Assembly (NCBI GenBank): GCA_017403185.1
Contig: JAFQON010000036.1
Location: forward strand, 62,001 to 126,000
Length of the DNA stretch: 64,000 nt
Source of the DNA: Clostridia bacterium
GTDB lineage: Bacteria; Bacillota; Clostridia; Oscillospirales; Acutalibacteraceae
Reading direction: 5' to 3'
The notes below the pieces were generated by a model, which ran no database searches, was not told where the DNA came from, and saw only the letters and a program-made list of their open reading frames with translations. Positions 16,401 to 22,996 of the stretch are shown one piece after another; the stretch's first letter is position 1, and each line of letters opens with the position of its first letter. The translations under genes were made by a program, and so were the position numbers.

Positions 16401-18230
16401 GTGAAATCCGTTACCTTCGACAAAGTGAATCTCGGCGGATTCTGGAAAAACCGCTTTGAAATCAATAAAAATTCAACCATACCCACGGTGTATGACCGTT
16501 TTTCGGATACGGGCCGCTTCAGGGCCTTTGAATTCAACTGGAAAGACGGCGACCCCGACAAGCCCCATATTTTCTGGGATTCCGATATCGCAAAATGGAT
16601 TGAGGCGGTTGCTTACACCATAAATAAAAGCCCCGATAAGGAGCTTGAGGCGGTTGTTGACCGGATTGTTGACCTGATTGAAAAAAACCGTGACGAAAAC
16701 GGCTATTTCAACATCTATTTTACTGTTTGCGAGCCCGACAACAGATTTGTTAACCGTATGGCACATGAGCTTTACTGCGCCGGGCACCTCACCGAGGCTG
16801 CGATTGCCTATTACAACGCAACGGGCAAGGATAAATTCCTTAAGCTGATGTGCGATTATATGGAGCATATTGAAAAGGTGTTTGTCGTTGAGGATTCGGC
16901 AGAATTCTGCACCCCCGGTCACGAGGAAATCGAGCTTGCCCTCGTTAAGCTTTATGACTGCACGGGCAACAAAAAATATCTTGATATGAGCTCTCATTTT
17001 GTTGAGGCAAGAGGCACAAGACAAAAGGATTTTGACAGTCCCTACTATATCGGTCACGATTATGACCAGAGCCACAAGCCTGTGCGTGAGCAGGAGAGGG
17101 CAACGGGCCACAGCGTAAGGGCAACCTATCTTTACTGCGCAATGGCAGACCTTGCGTTAAGGCTTAATGACAAATCCCTTTATGATGCGTGCAGGCGCCT
17201 GTTTATGAGCATCGCCGAAAAGCAGATGTATGTGACAGGCGGCATCGGCTCAACCCGTTACGGCGAGCGCTTCACTGAGGATTATGATTTGCCCAACGAT
17301 GTTGCGTACTCCGAAACCTGCGCATCAATCGGTCTTGCCCTTTTTGCAAGAAGAATGAGCCTTATCGAGCCTGACTCAATCTATGCCGATATTGCCGAAA
17401 CCGCAATTTACAACTGCGCCCTTGCAGGTGTTTCGCTTAAAGGAAATTCCTTCTTCTATGTGAATCCCCTCGAAATAAACCTTGAAAGGCGCAGAAGGAA
17501 TAAAGAATATTATCAGTATAACGCAGGCGGATTTGAAATCACTCAGCGTGTTGAAGTTTTTGACTGCTCCTGCTGCCCGCCGAATATCGCAAGAATGATT
17601 GCTTCAATCGGTGATTTTCTCTATACATATAATAATGACACCGTTTTTGTTCATCATTATTTTGAATCCGATGCAGAATTTGACGGCATAAAAATAACTC
17701 AGAATACCGAATACCCCAACAACGGTGCGGTTAAGCTTACCGTGAAGGGAATGAAGGGCAAAACGCTTGCCGTGAGAATTCCCGCATGGGCTGAAAAGCA
17801 CAAAATCGGTGCGGATATTGCCAAAACCGAAAAGGGCTATGCGTATATTGCAATAGATGCCGATGAAAAAGAAATCCGTCTTGATTTTGCAATGGAATGC
17901 CGCCTTGTCGCCGCAAATCCCGCAGTTGAGGCTGATATCGGCAGAGTTGCTCTTTGCAGAGGCCCTCTGGTTTATTGTGCGGAAAGAGTTGACAACAACG
18001 CACCTCTGAACAACCTCAGCGTGAGCGAAAATCTCAATGCAGAAATTGCATTTGACGAAGAAATGCAGGCATACACCGTTGAAGCCGACGGATTTGCGGA
18101 CAGCACATTTGAATCCCTTTACCGCAAATACCGCCCGGATTTTGTGCCTGAAAGAATAAAATTCATTCCGTACTTCGCATTTGCCAACAGAGGCGAAAGC
18201 GATATGCTCGTGTGGATGAGAGTTAAATAA
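16401..18230 (+). CDS. GH127 family beta-L-arabinofuranosidase
   Basis: A DUF1680-type glycoside hydrolase that releases beta-L-arabinofuranose, as established for Bifidobacterium HypBA1. The 609 residues start at GTG 16401 (GGGGTGA upstream). The catalytic (alpha/alpha)6 barrel occupies roughly 1-430, with beta-sandwich domains after it. Active-site residues by position: SETCAS gives Glu305 and Cys307, and CSCCPPN gives Cys391 and Cys392; these correspond to the Glu/Cys3 zinc site of HypBA1, with the second Cys of the pair as nucleophile. No signal peptide is present, so the enzyme acts in the cytoplasm on imported oligosaccharide. It is the last gene before a strong terminator; being placed behind two tRNA synthetases is odd. 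Confidence 0.92.
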   Translation: MKSVTFDKVNLGGFWKNRFEINKNSTIPTVYDRFSDTGRFRAFEFNWKDGDPDKPHIFWDSDIAKWIEAVAYTINKSPDKELEAVVDRIVDLIEKNRDENGYFNIYFTVCEPDNRFVNRMAHELYCAGHLTEAAIAYYNATGKDKFLKLMCDYMEHIEKVFVVEDSAEFCTPGHEEIELALVKLYDCTGNKKYLDMSSHFVEARGTRQKDFDSPYYIGHDYDQSHKPVREQERATGHSVRATYLYCAMADLALRLNDKSLYDACRRLFMSIAEKQMYVTGGIGSTRYGERFTEDYDLPNDVAYSETCASIGLALFARRMSLIEPDSIYADIAETAIYNCALAGVSLKGNSFFYVNPLEINLERRRRNKEYYQYNAGGFEITQRVEVFDCSCCPPNIARMIASIGDFLYTYNNDTVFVHHYFESDAEFDGIKITQNTEYPNNGAVKLTVKGMKGKTLAVRIPAWAEKHKIGADIAKTEKGYAYIAIDADEKEIRLDFAMECRLVAANPAVEADIGRVALCRGPLVYCAERVDNNAPLNNLSVSENLNAEIAFDEEMQAYTVEADGFADSTFESLYRKYRPDFVPERIKFIPYFAFANRGESDMLVWMRVK

Positions 18231-18243
18231 TGTAAATATACTG

Positions 18244-18273
18244 AAAGGGCTGCAGCAGCAGCCCTTTTATTTT
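18244..18273. terminator. Terminator between GH127 and the DUF2812 gene
   Basis: Perfect 10-bp stem (18244-18253 with 18258-18267, AGCA loop) followed by TTTTATTTT on the plus strand, between convergent genes. Confidence 0.88.
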
Positions 18274-19162
18274 ATGCTGAAAGTGCACCGAACACAATAC
18301 CTGCAGCAAGTGACGCCGCACATATAATCGCAAGAATCACGATAAACACTGCTCTGTTTGTTTTTTCGGAAGCATTTAATTTCTTCATTATGCTGCTTAC
18401 GGCATACAGAACAGCAACCGCCGCCAAAACAAACAACATCGTCGCAAACACATAAGGCAAAGCTGCCACGCTGCTTGTTGAGAGAACCCCGAAAGCCATT
18501 CCCGCAAGAGAAAGCAGGCACGCAGTTAACAGATATGTAACCCCTCCTTTGGGGCTGAGGAATTCGTCATCCTCCTCGGCAAGCTTCTGAGCCTTTTTAT
18601 GCCAACGGATGTAATGAACAATCTCCGCAGTAATAAAAGCCTCTGCTCCTGCAGGAAAAACAACCGCAAGCACTCTTGACAAATCAACAAGCGTATCTCC
18701 CGAACCCACACCGTTGATTATCAGCAAAAATCCCCATGCAAAAATATTAAGCAAACAAATAACAGCCCAGAAAATCTCAAGCGGAAGCTGTATTCTTTTA
18801 ACAGCATTGTGCACGGTTTTGACCTTAAGCACGGGATCCGTTTCAATCGGCAATGGATTTTCATGCTCCGCACAGAAAAACATATGCGGCGATTTCACGC
18901 TGATAAGCTTCCAGCCGTTGTGCTCGCTCAGCTCCTTGAAATCCTCGTATTTCTCTGACTTCTCGGATTCAAACATCGAGCCCTTCGGCAAAAAGTTAAC
19001 CGAAAACTTCACTTTCTTGGGTTCACATTTTATAAAATGAGCACCCATAGCATTCACCTTCTCAAGCATCCAGCCGTTTTCTGCCTGCTTTTCAAAAAAC
19101 CTTTCCATTCCGTCACAATCATAAACATTGAATACCATAGGTATGAATTTGCGCTCTTTCAT
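18272..19162 (-). CDS. DUF2812 domain membrane protein
   Basis: A 296-residue protein of the DUF2812 type, partner of PadR regulators in many Firmicutes. The N-terminal domain (about 1-115) contains the typical MERFFEKQAENGWMLEKV stretch and SEHNGWKLISVKSPHMFFCA. It is followed by about four membrane segments: about 128-152, 160-180, 210-232 and 238-290, the last region holding two. No enzymatic motif is seen, and the function is unknown. The start overlaps the stop of the PadR gene by one base, showing translational coupling, so its level is probably set by PadR through the promoter at 19527-19555. Confidence 0.88.
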   Translation of the reverse strand: MKERKFIPMVFNVYDCDGMERFFEKQAENGWMLEKVNAMGAHFIKCEPKKVKFSVNFLPKGSMFESEKSEKYEDFKELSEHNGWKLISVKSPHMFFCAEHENPLPIETDPVLKVKTVHNAVKRIQLPLEIFWAVICLLNIFAWGFLLIINGVGSGDTLVDLSRVLAVVFPAGAEAFITAEIVHYIRWHKKAQKLAEEDDEFLSPKGGVTYLLTACLLSLAGMAFGVLSTSSVAALPYVFATMLFVLAAVAVLYAVSSIMKKLNASEKTNRAVFIVILAIICAASLAAGIVFGALSA

Positions 19163-19482
19163 TATTTATCCTCCTCTTCAAATGCTTTTTTGTAATCATC
19201 GACCTGAGCTCTTATCCGCTCATATTCTCTGTCAAGCATCTCTCTGCCCTTTTGCGTGAGAATGTAGCTGCGTTTTCTGCCCTCAACCTTGGTTTCGCAA
19301 ATTACTCCCATCTCCAGAAACTGCTCCAGAAGATTATACAGCGTGCCTGAGCCGACATTGACACGGCCATTTGTCATTGCAGGCACTCTGTCAAGTATAT
19401 CCATTCCGCAGCACTCGTTTCTCAGGCAGAGCAAAATGTAAAACATCTGCTCTGTCAGGGTTTGAAATTTCACTCTCGGCAT
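19162..19482 (-). CDS. PadR family transcriptional regulator
   Basis: A 106-residue winged-helix repressor of the PadR subfamily 2 type. The first helix and HTH are in LTEQMFYILLCLRNECCGMD, the wing in NVGSGTLYNLLEQFLEMGVI, followed by GRKRSYILTQKGREMLD and a C-terminal dimerisation helix. It carries no cofactor domain. Ribosome site GGGAGGA precedes ATG 19482. Two palindromic sites lie in and just after its own promoter, so autoregulation is very likely (inference from position). It is coupled to the DUF2812 membrane protein, a common pairing. Confidence 0.93.
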   Translation of the reverse strand: MPRVKFQTLTEQMFYILLCLRNECCGMDILDRVPAMTNGRVNVGSGTLYNLLEQFLEMGVICETKVEGRKRSYILTQKGREMLDREYERIRAQVDDYKKAFEEEDK

Positions 19483-19497
19483 ACAATTCCTCCCTCT

Positions 19498-19516
19498 ATT
19501 CTCGAATATCGAGTTT
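19498..19516. promoter_or_regulatory. Second PadR operator copy
   Basis: ATTCTCGAATATCGAG repeats the promoter-spacer palindrome with one imperfect end; its centre is 34 bp downstream of the first operator, between the -10 and the start codon. Confidence 0.7.
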
Positions 19517-19526
19517 ATCTGCTTTC

Positions 19527-19555
19527 ATTATATTCTCGATTATCGAGAATGTCAA
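19527..19555 (-). promoter_or_regulatory. Perfect-consensus promoter with a PadR operator as its spacer
   Basis: On the minus strand TTGACA (19550-19555), exactly 17 bp, then TATAAT (19527-19532). The spacer is itself the palindrome ATTCTCGATTATCGAGAAT (19532-19550), so a bound repressor would block RNA polymerase directly. Confidence 0.88.
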
Positions 19556-19584
19556 TAGCTTTTTGAAAAAATTCCCCAAAAATC

Positions 19585-19623
19585 AAAACAGGTCAATGCA
19601 ACTTAACTGCACTGACCTGTTTT
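19585..19623 (-). terminator. Terminator of spoVT
   Basis: Sixteen-bp stem with a single G-U pair (19608-19623 with 19585-19600, 7-nt loop), followed on the minus strand by GATTTTTGG. Confidence 0.88.
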
Positions 19624-19624
19624 C

Positions 19625-20164
19625 TTATTCTTCCATCTGCTTGCCGAGAAAGTTTGCTGCAATCTGGGCAAGCTTTGTTTCGGTCTGAGTGGGACATGAG
19701 CCGTTTTCGTTGAGCAAAAGCACAAGTGCACCCGAAACATCGCCGCCGCCAACAATCGGGAACGCAACCGCCGCTTCTTTGTCAACGCCCTCAACGGGCT
19801 TCATTCTCTCGCTGTCAACGCAGCACACATAGTTCTCCCTGCGCTCCATAAGCCCCTCGAGGCTTCGGCTGACCCTTCGGTCAAGCATCTCTTTTTTGGA
19901 AATGCCTGCGCAGGCAACAACGCTGTCTCTGTCGGTCACAACAACCGCAAGACCCGTGCCCCTCGCAAGCACATCGGCATACTGCCCCGTAATGGATGAC
20001 AGCTCTCCGATGGGTGAATACTTCTTAAAAATAACCTCACCGTCCGTATCCGTGTAAATCTCCAACGGGTCGCCTTCTCGGATACGCATGGTGCGGCGGA
20101 TTTCCTTGGGTATGACGACCCTTCCGAGGTCATCAATTCTTCTGACAATACCTGTGGCTTTCAT
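19625..20164 (-). CDS. spoVT: Stage V sporulation protein T
   Basis: A transcription factor that tunes sigma-G-dependent genes in the forespore. The 179 residues have the usual length and the two-domain layout: AbrB-type swapped-hairpin DNA-binding domain (GIVRRIDDLGRVVIPKEIRR, about residues 4-50) and a C-terminal GAF-like domain (about 55-178). Start ATG 20164 is preceded by AAGGAG. It ends at a strong terminator. In B. subtilis spoVT is read by sigma-G; upstream here I see GTATA and CAATA-like elements at unsuitable spacing, so no promoter is called. The gene is good evidence that the organism can sporulate. Confidence 0.96.
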   Translation of the reverse strand: MKATGIVRRIDDLGRVVIPKEIRRTMRIREGDPLEIYTDTDGEVIFKKYSPIGELSSITGQYADVLARGTGLAVVVTDRDSVVACAGISKKEMLDRRVSRSLEGLMERRENYVCCVDSERMKPVEGVDKEAAVAFPIVGGGDVSGALVLLLNENGSCPTQTETKLAQIAANFLGKQMEE

Positions 20165-20757
20165 TTTATATCTTTCTCCTTATTATTTTGATTGCCCTGT
20201 TATTGTTTGTCAGAAATTGCAGTTTATACGAAAAAAATTGCAATATTAGTTATCTCTATATCCTTGATTGCATTATTAATTTTTGCTGCAAATACTATGT
20301 TTGCATAAAAACTTCAAACCAAGGGATAAATCTTTGTAACATTGATATGACGAAGTAAAATTTGCAGATTGTTTTAGAACGGTTTCGCTTGCCTGTTAAA
20401 TCACTCTTTCGACAGCAAAACCTGCATCTGCAAGAATGTTTATGTAAGTTGAAGGTTTATGTTTTGAAAAGCAGGAGGATTTCCGTATCTCTCAAAAGTG
20501 TAATATTATTTTTCAAGATAGCTGCTGCTGAAAATTATGTCTTTTAATAAAATTCATTTTCAAATCAGGACACCAAGAAGATTTCACCTCAATCAACTTT
20601 GTGACATTGTTATACTGAACACTATAATATTTTAGAATCAAAGGAATATCTTCCGATAAAGAAAACCGTACTGATTTTGGATATTCAAATAAGAAAATTA
20701 TCATATACGATTGTGTTTATGTGCGGAATGTTTGGCTAGGAACAAAACAATGTGTGT
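20165..20757. other. AT-rich non-coding stretch without a convincing gene
   Basis: About 590 bases between spoVT and the first small membrane gene of the accessory cluster. Only short frames occur, for example a minus-strand 63-codon frame (20513-20704) that lacks a ribosome site but reads moderately protein-like; it might be a decayed remnant. No hairpin, repeat or RNA gene stood out. It marks the left border of the AT-richer accessory region. Confidence 0.5.
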
Positions 20758-21153
20758 TTAATCCTTTTCCATAGGGTTGCTTCGGTTAAGCTCGAATAAT
20801 TTTACAGTCAATTCAAAAATACATCTAAAAACAATATTATAAACCATCATAATTACGACCGATAAAAATATCAACCCCACACCGTCAAACATATGAACAG
20901 ACAGAAGAACTTTAAATGCAACACAAGGTAAAAAATATGTTGCAAGTAAAGAAGATGTATTGCAATTTAAGAAAGCATATGAAAACAACAAATACGCAAC
21001 AGCGTATATTATACCGCTTAACGAATGGAACCTTCCTTCATGCCACATAAACAGTAAAACCAAAATCTGAAGTGCGAAGAAAAGTATCGTCCATAAAGCA
21101 TACATTATTCTTCCGAATTTTCGTTTCCATGGTCTTTTACTTGTGCTATTCAT
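20758..21153 (-). CDS. Small membrane protein, unknown
   Basis: Not recognised. The 131 residues hold about four hydrophobic segments (about 15-37, 43-60, 65-88 and 92-115) after a basic N-terminus (STSKRPWKRKFGR), with a charged C-terminus (NRSNPMEKD). The basic start and spacing suggest the N-terminus is cytoplasmic. It begins 17 nt after the stop of the preceding gene (21170-21625), which is also a small membrane protein, so the two probably form one unit at the end of the accessory cluster. There is no clear terminator behind it. No homology clue to function is visible. Confidence 0.65.
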   Translation of the reverse strand: MNSTSKRPWKRKFGRIMYALWTILFFALQILVLLFMWHEGRFHSLSGIIYAVAYLLFSYAFLNCNTSSLLATYFLPCVAFKVLLSVHMFDGVGLIFLSVVIMMVYNIVFRCIFELTVKLFELNRSNPMEKD

Positions 21154-21169
21154 TCACACTTTCCTCCTC

Positions 21170-21625
21170 TCAAATTATACTTTTATTCTCTGTTTTTTCG
21201 AGATACCCTTTAACAAATACCGAAACATATAAAGCAGAAATTATACACCCAATTCCGATTGTTATATATCCGAACACACTAAGGATATATCTGTTTTCGC
21301 CCAACCCGCCAGCCAACTCGTATGCTTCTAAAACAAATTTTATTGCGGGATATGTAGCAAAAGTTTTTATAAAGTTGACAGCGAGCCCAACCAATCTCAA
21401 ATTATTATTTTTGAACATCAACAATATGATTTCAACAGCAGAAACAGAGCAACAAAAAGCCGGCGCAAAAGTTTCGTAGCCTATAGTTTTAACCGTTGGT
21501 TCAAGTAAATCATTTAAATTTATTGTTTGGACATATTCGACCTCAATACAAGGCGTAAAACAAAAACCTGCAAAAACTAATATAAAAAATAATATAAATA
21601 ATTTTATTAAATTCGCTTTCTTCAT
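21170..21625 (-). CDS. Small membrane protein, unknown
   Basis: Not recognised. The 151 residues start with a hydrophobic helix (LIKLFILFFILVFAGFCF), followed by an exported-looking loop of about 35 residues, then about three further hydrophobic segments (about 55-75, 78-100 and 110-138) and a basic tail. The ribosome site AAAGGAGG lies 7 nt before ATG 21625. A strong intrinsic terminator (21641-21684) ends practically at this ribosome site, so the gene must rely on read-through or on a promoter hidden in that structure. It precedes the 131-residue membrane protein by 17 nt. Confidence 0.7.
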   Translation of the reverse strand: MKKANLIKLFILFFILVFAGFCFTPCIEVEYVQTINLNDLLEPTVKTIGYETFAPAFCCSVSAVEIILLMFKNNNLRLVGLAVNFIKTFATYPAIKFVLEAYELAGGLGENRYILSVFGYITIGIGCIISALYVSVFVKGYLEKTENKSII

Positions 21626-21640
21626 TACAAAACCTCCTTT

Positions 21641-21684
21641 AATAAAAAAAGACTACTTTCAGCAACAAAGAAAATAGTCTTTTT
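21641..21684 (-). terminator. Terminator directly upstream of the 21625 ribosome site
   Basis: Ten-bp stem AAAAAGACTA/TAGTCTTTTT (21675-21684 with 21646-21655) with a further CTTT/AAAG pairing inside; the minus strand continues with seven T. It ends the transcript of the finger-protein genes or attenuates entry into the next two genes. Confidence 0.8.
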
Positions 21685-21742
21685 ACACCAACCCTGCTTA
21701 AATGATAACACTCCATTGTACAATTGTACTTTTGCCTAGGCT

Positions 21743-22426
21743 TTATTTTGTTTTTCTTGTAGTTGTTACATAAGCTGCTGCAAGAACAGCTGAAACAGCT
21801 GCAAAAACAGCTATAGATACACTTGCGGAAGAGCCGGTTTCCGCAGGAGCTTCATATTCTGTAACCTCTACTTCATTTGTTTCAGAGTCATCTCTTTCAC
21901 ATTTCAGCTTGCCTTTAAGTTCATCAATTACATTCTTGATTTCGGATAAACAGTCATCACTTAAATCAAGCTTGTATATCTCATCTTCAAGATTAGCTAT
22001 TGTAGGTAAGAGAGTTTCTCCATCCATTGTTTTAGTTGTCAATTCGAACAACTTATCAACAAGATTCTGAACAGTTTCCATAGTTCCTGTCTTGTTGAAG
22101 ATTTCAACAAGCTCTGCAAGTAATTCCGGAATTGTGAGACCTACATACTTGTCATAATGATAGTTAACATTGTTGAAATGACTGCCTACGCATTCATTAT
22201 ATGAAACAAGATCTGTATACATTTTTTTGCAAGTTGCGCATTGGTGAATCTGCTGAGTTGCTACATCGGCTTTTTCGGAATGCGAATCAATACATATGTT
22301 GTAAGAATCTATTGAATCATATTTTCTGTTGCATTCAGGGCATGTAAAAACATCAGCTGCAAATGCAACAACAAAGTTAACTGTTATAAGTACAACAGCA
22401 AAAAATATCGCTGTGAGCTTTTTCAT
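21743..22426 (-). CDS. Secreted protein with two C2CH fingers and a C-terminal anchor
   Basis: Family not recognised. The 227 residues begin with a signal peptide (MKKLTAIFFAVVLITVNFVV, probable cleavage after AFA near residue 23). Two finger-like modules follow, each C-x2-C-x12-C-x3-H: CPECNRKYDSIDSY...CIDSH and CATCKKMYTDLVSY...CVGSH. The second runs into FNNVNYHYDKY, shared with the neighbouring paralogue. Residues about 95-180 are helical. The tail has PAETG, a hydrophobic segment (SIAVFAAVSAVLAAAYV) and RKTK, resembling a sortase signal with an unusual pentapeptide, or simply a membrane anchor. It lies 32 nt after its paralogue and ends before a terminator. Zinc binding outside the membrane is inferred from Cys/His spacing only. 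Confidence 0.82.
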   Translation of the reverse strand: MKKLTAIFFAVVLITVNFVVAFAADVFTCPECNRKYDSIDSYNICIDSHSEKADVATQQIHQCATCKKMYTDLVSYNECVGSHFNNVNYHYDKYVGLTIPELLAELVEIFNKTGTMETVQNLVDKLFELTTKTMDGETLLPTIANLEDEIYKLDLSDDCLSEIKNVIDELKGKLKCERDDSETNEVEVTEYEAPAETGSSASVSIAVFAAVSAVLAAAYVTTTRKTK

Positions 22427-22458
22427 CGAATCATTCCCTTCACACGAAGATGCCAGGC

Positions 22459-22881
22459 TTATGCAGCAACCTCAGCAGCGCCAATGATAAGGGTATAAAC
22501 CTTCTCAAAGATGTTCATGAAAAGATCTTTGATTCCTGTATTATTGAAAATATCAACGAGTGAGCTGATAACATCAATAATGGTTGCATTAATGTACTTA
22601 TCATAGTGATAGTTAACATTATTGAAATGGTCATCTACACAAGCATTGTATTCTTCAATGCTTTCATACTTTTTGTGGCAGGTTCCACACTCATAGATAG
22701 GTGTTGTGTCTGCATCTTCGTTTGCCGCTGCATCGTGTGCATCAATGCAAGCATTGTATTTGTCTATATTATCATACTTTTTGTTGCATATAGGACAAGT
22801 GAAAACATCAGCTGCAAATGCAACTACCGATGTTGAAAATACAACAATAAGTGCAAGAAGAACTGCAGTAAACTTCTTCAT
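22459..22881 (-). CDS. Secreted protein with two C2CH fingers, short paralogue
   Basis: A 140-residue paralogue of the downstream gene. Signal peptide MKKFTAVLLALIVVFSTSVV is followed by two modules of the same C-x2-C-x12-C-x3-H spacing: CPICNKKYDNIDKY...CIDAH and CGTCHKKYESIEEY...CVDDH, then FNNVNYHYDKY and a short helical end (IDVISSLVDIFNNTGIKDLF). Unlike its neighbour it lacks the long helical domain and C-terminal anchor, so it should be released, or held by partners. It follows the 3130-residue surface protein in the same direction after a hairpin (22947-22981). AAAGGA lies upstream of the ATG. A role as accessory or cap to that surface protein is speculation. Confidence 0.82.
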   Translation of the reverse strand: MKKFTAVLLALIVVFSTSVVAFAADVFTCPICNKKYDNIDKYNACIDAHDAAANEDADTTPIYECGTCHKKYESIEEYNACVDDHFNNVNYHYDKYINATIIDVISSLVDIFNNTGIKDLFMNIFEKVYTLIIGAAEVAA

Positions 22882-22946
22882 AATTGATCAATCCTTTTCT
22901 GTATTAGATATTTGAAGTGTTACCATTTAAGCAAGGCTGGTAATAT

Positions 22947-22981
22947 ACCTTGCGGATAACCGAAAAGTTTACCCGCAAGGT
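22947..22981 (-). terminator. Strong hairpin after the giant surface-protein gene
   Basis: Thirteen-pair stem with one G-U (22969-22981 with 22947-22959, 9-nt loop), 15 nt after the stop at 22997. No U-tract follows, so it may protect the 3' end or only partly stop transcription into the finger genes. Confidence 0.6.
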
Positions 22982-22996
22982 AAAACTATTTAAGGA

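Noticed and set aside
20210..20260. Sigma-G-type promoter upstream of spoVT
   Set aside because: GTATA and CAATA-like boxes exist, but the distances (15 or 19 nt by the two possible readings) do not fit well and similar boxes are frequent in AT-rich DNA.
20362..20704. Short frames of about 60 codons on both strands in the gap after spoVT
   Set aside because: No ribosome sites, no recognisable domain, and they overlap each other's region; recorded only as a gap entry.
21718..21729. 12-bp palindrome GTACAATTGTAC as an operator
   Set aside because: Short, AT-rich, single copy, and behind a stop codon rather than near a promoter.
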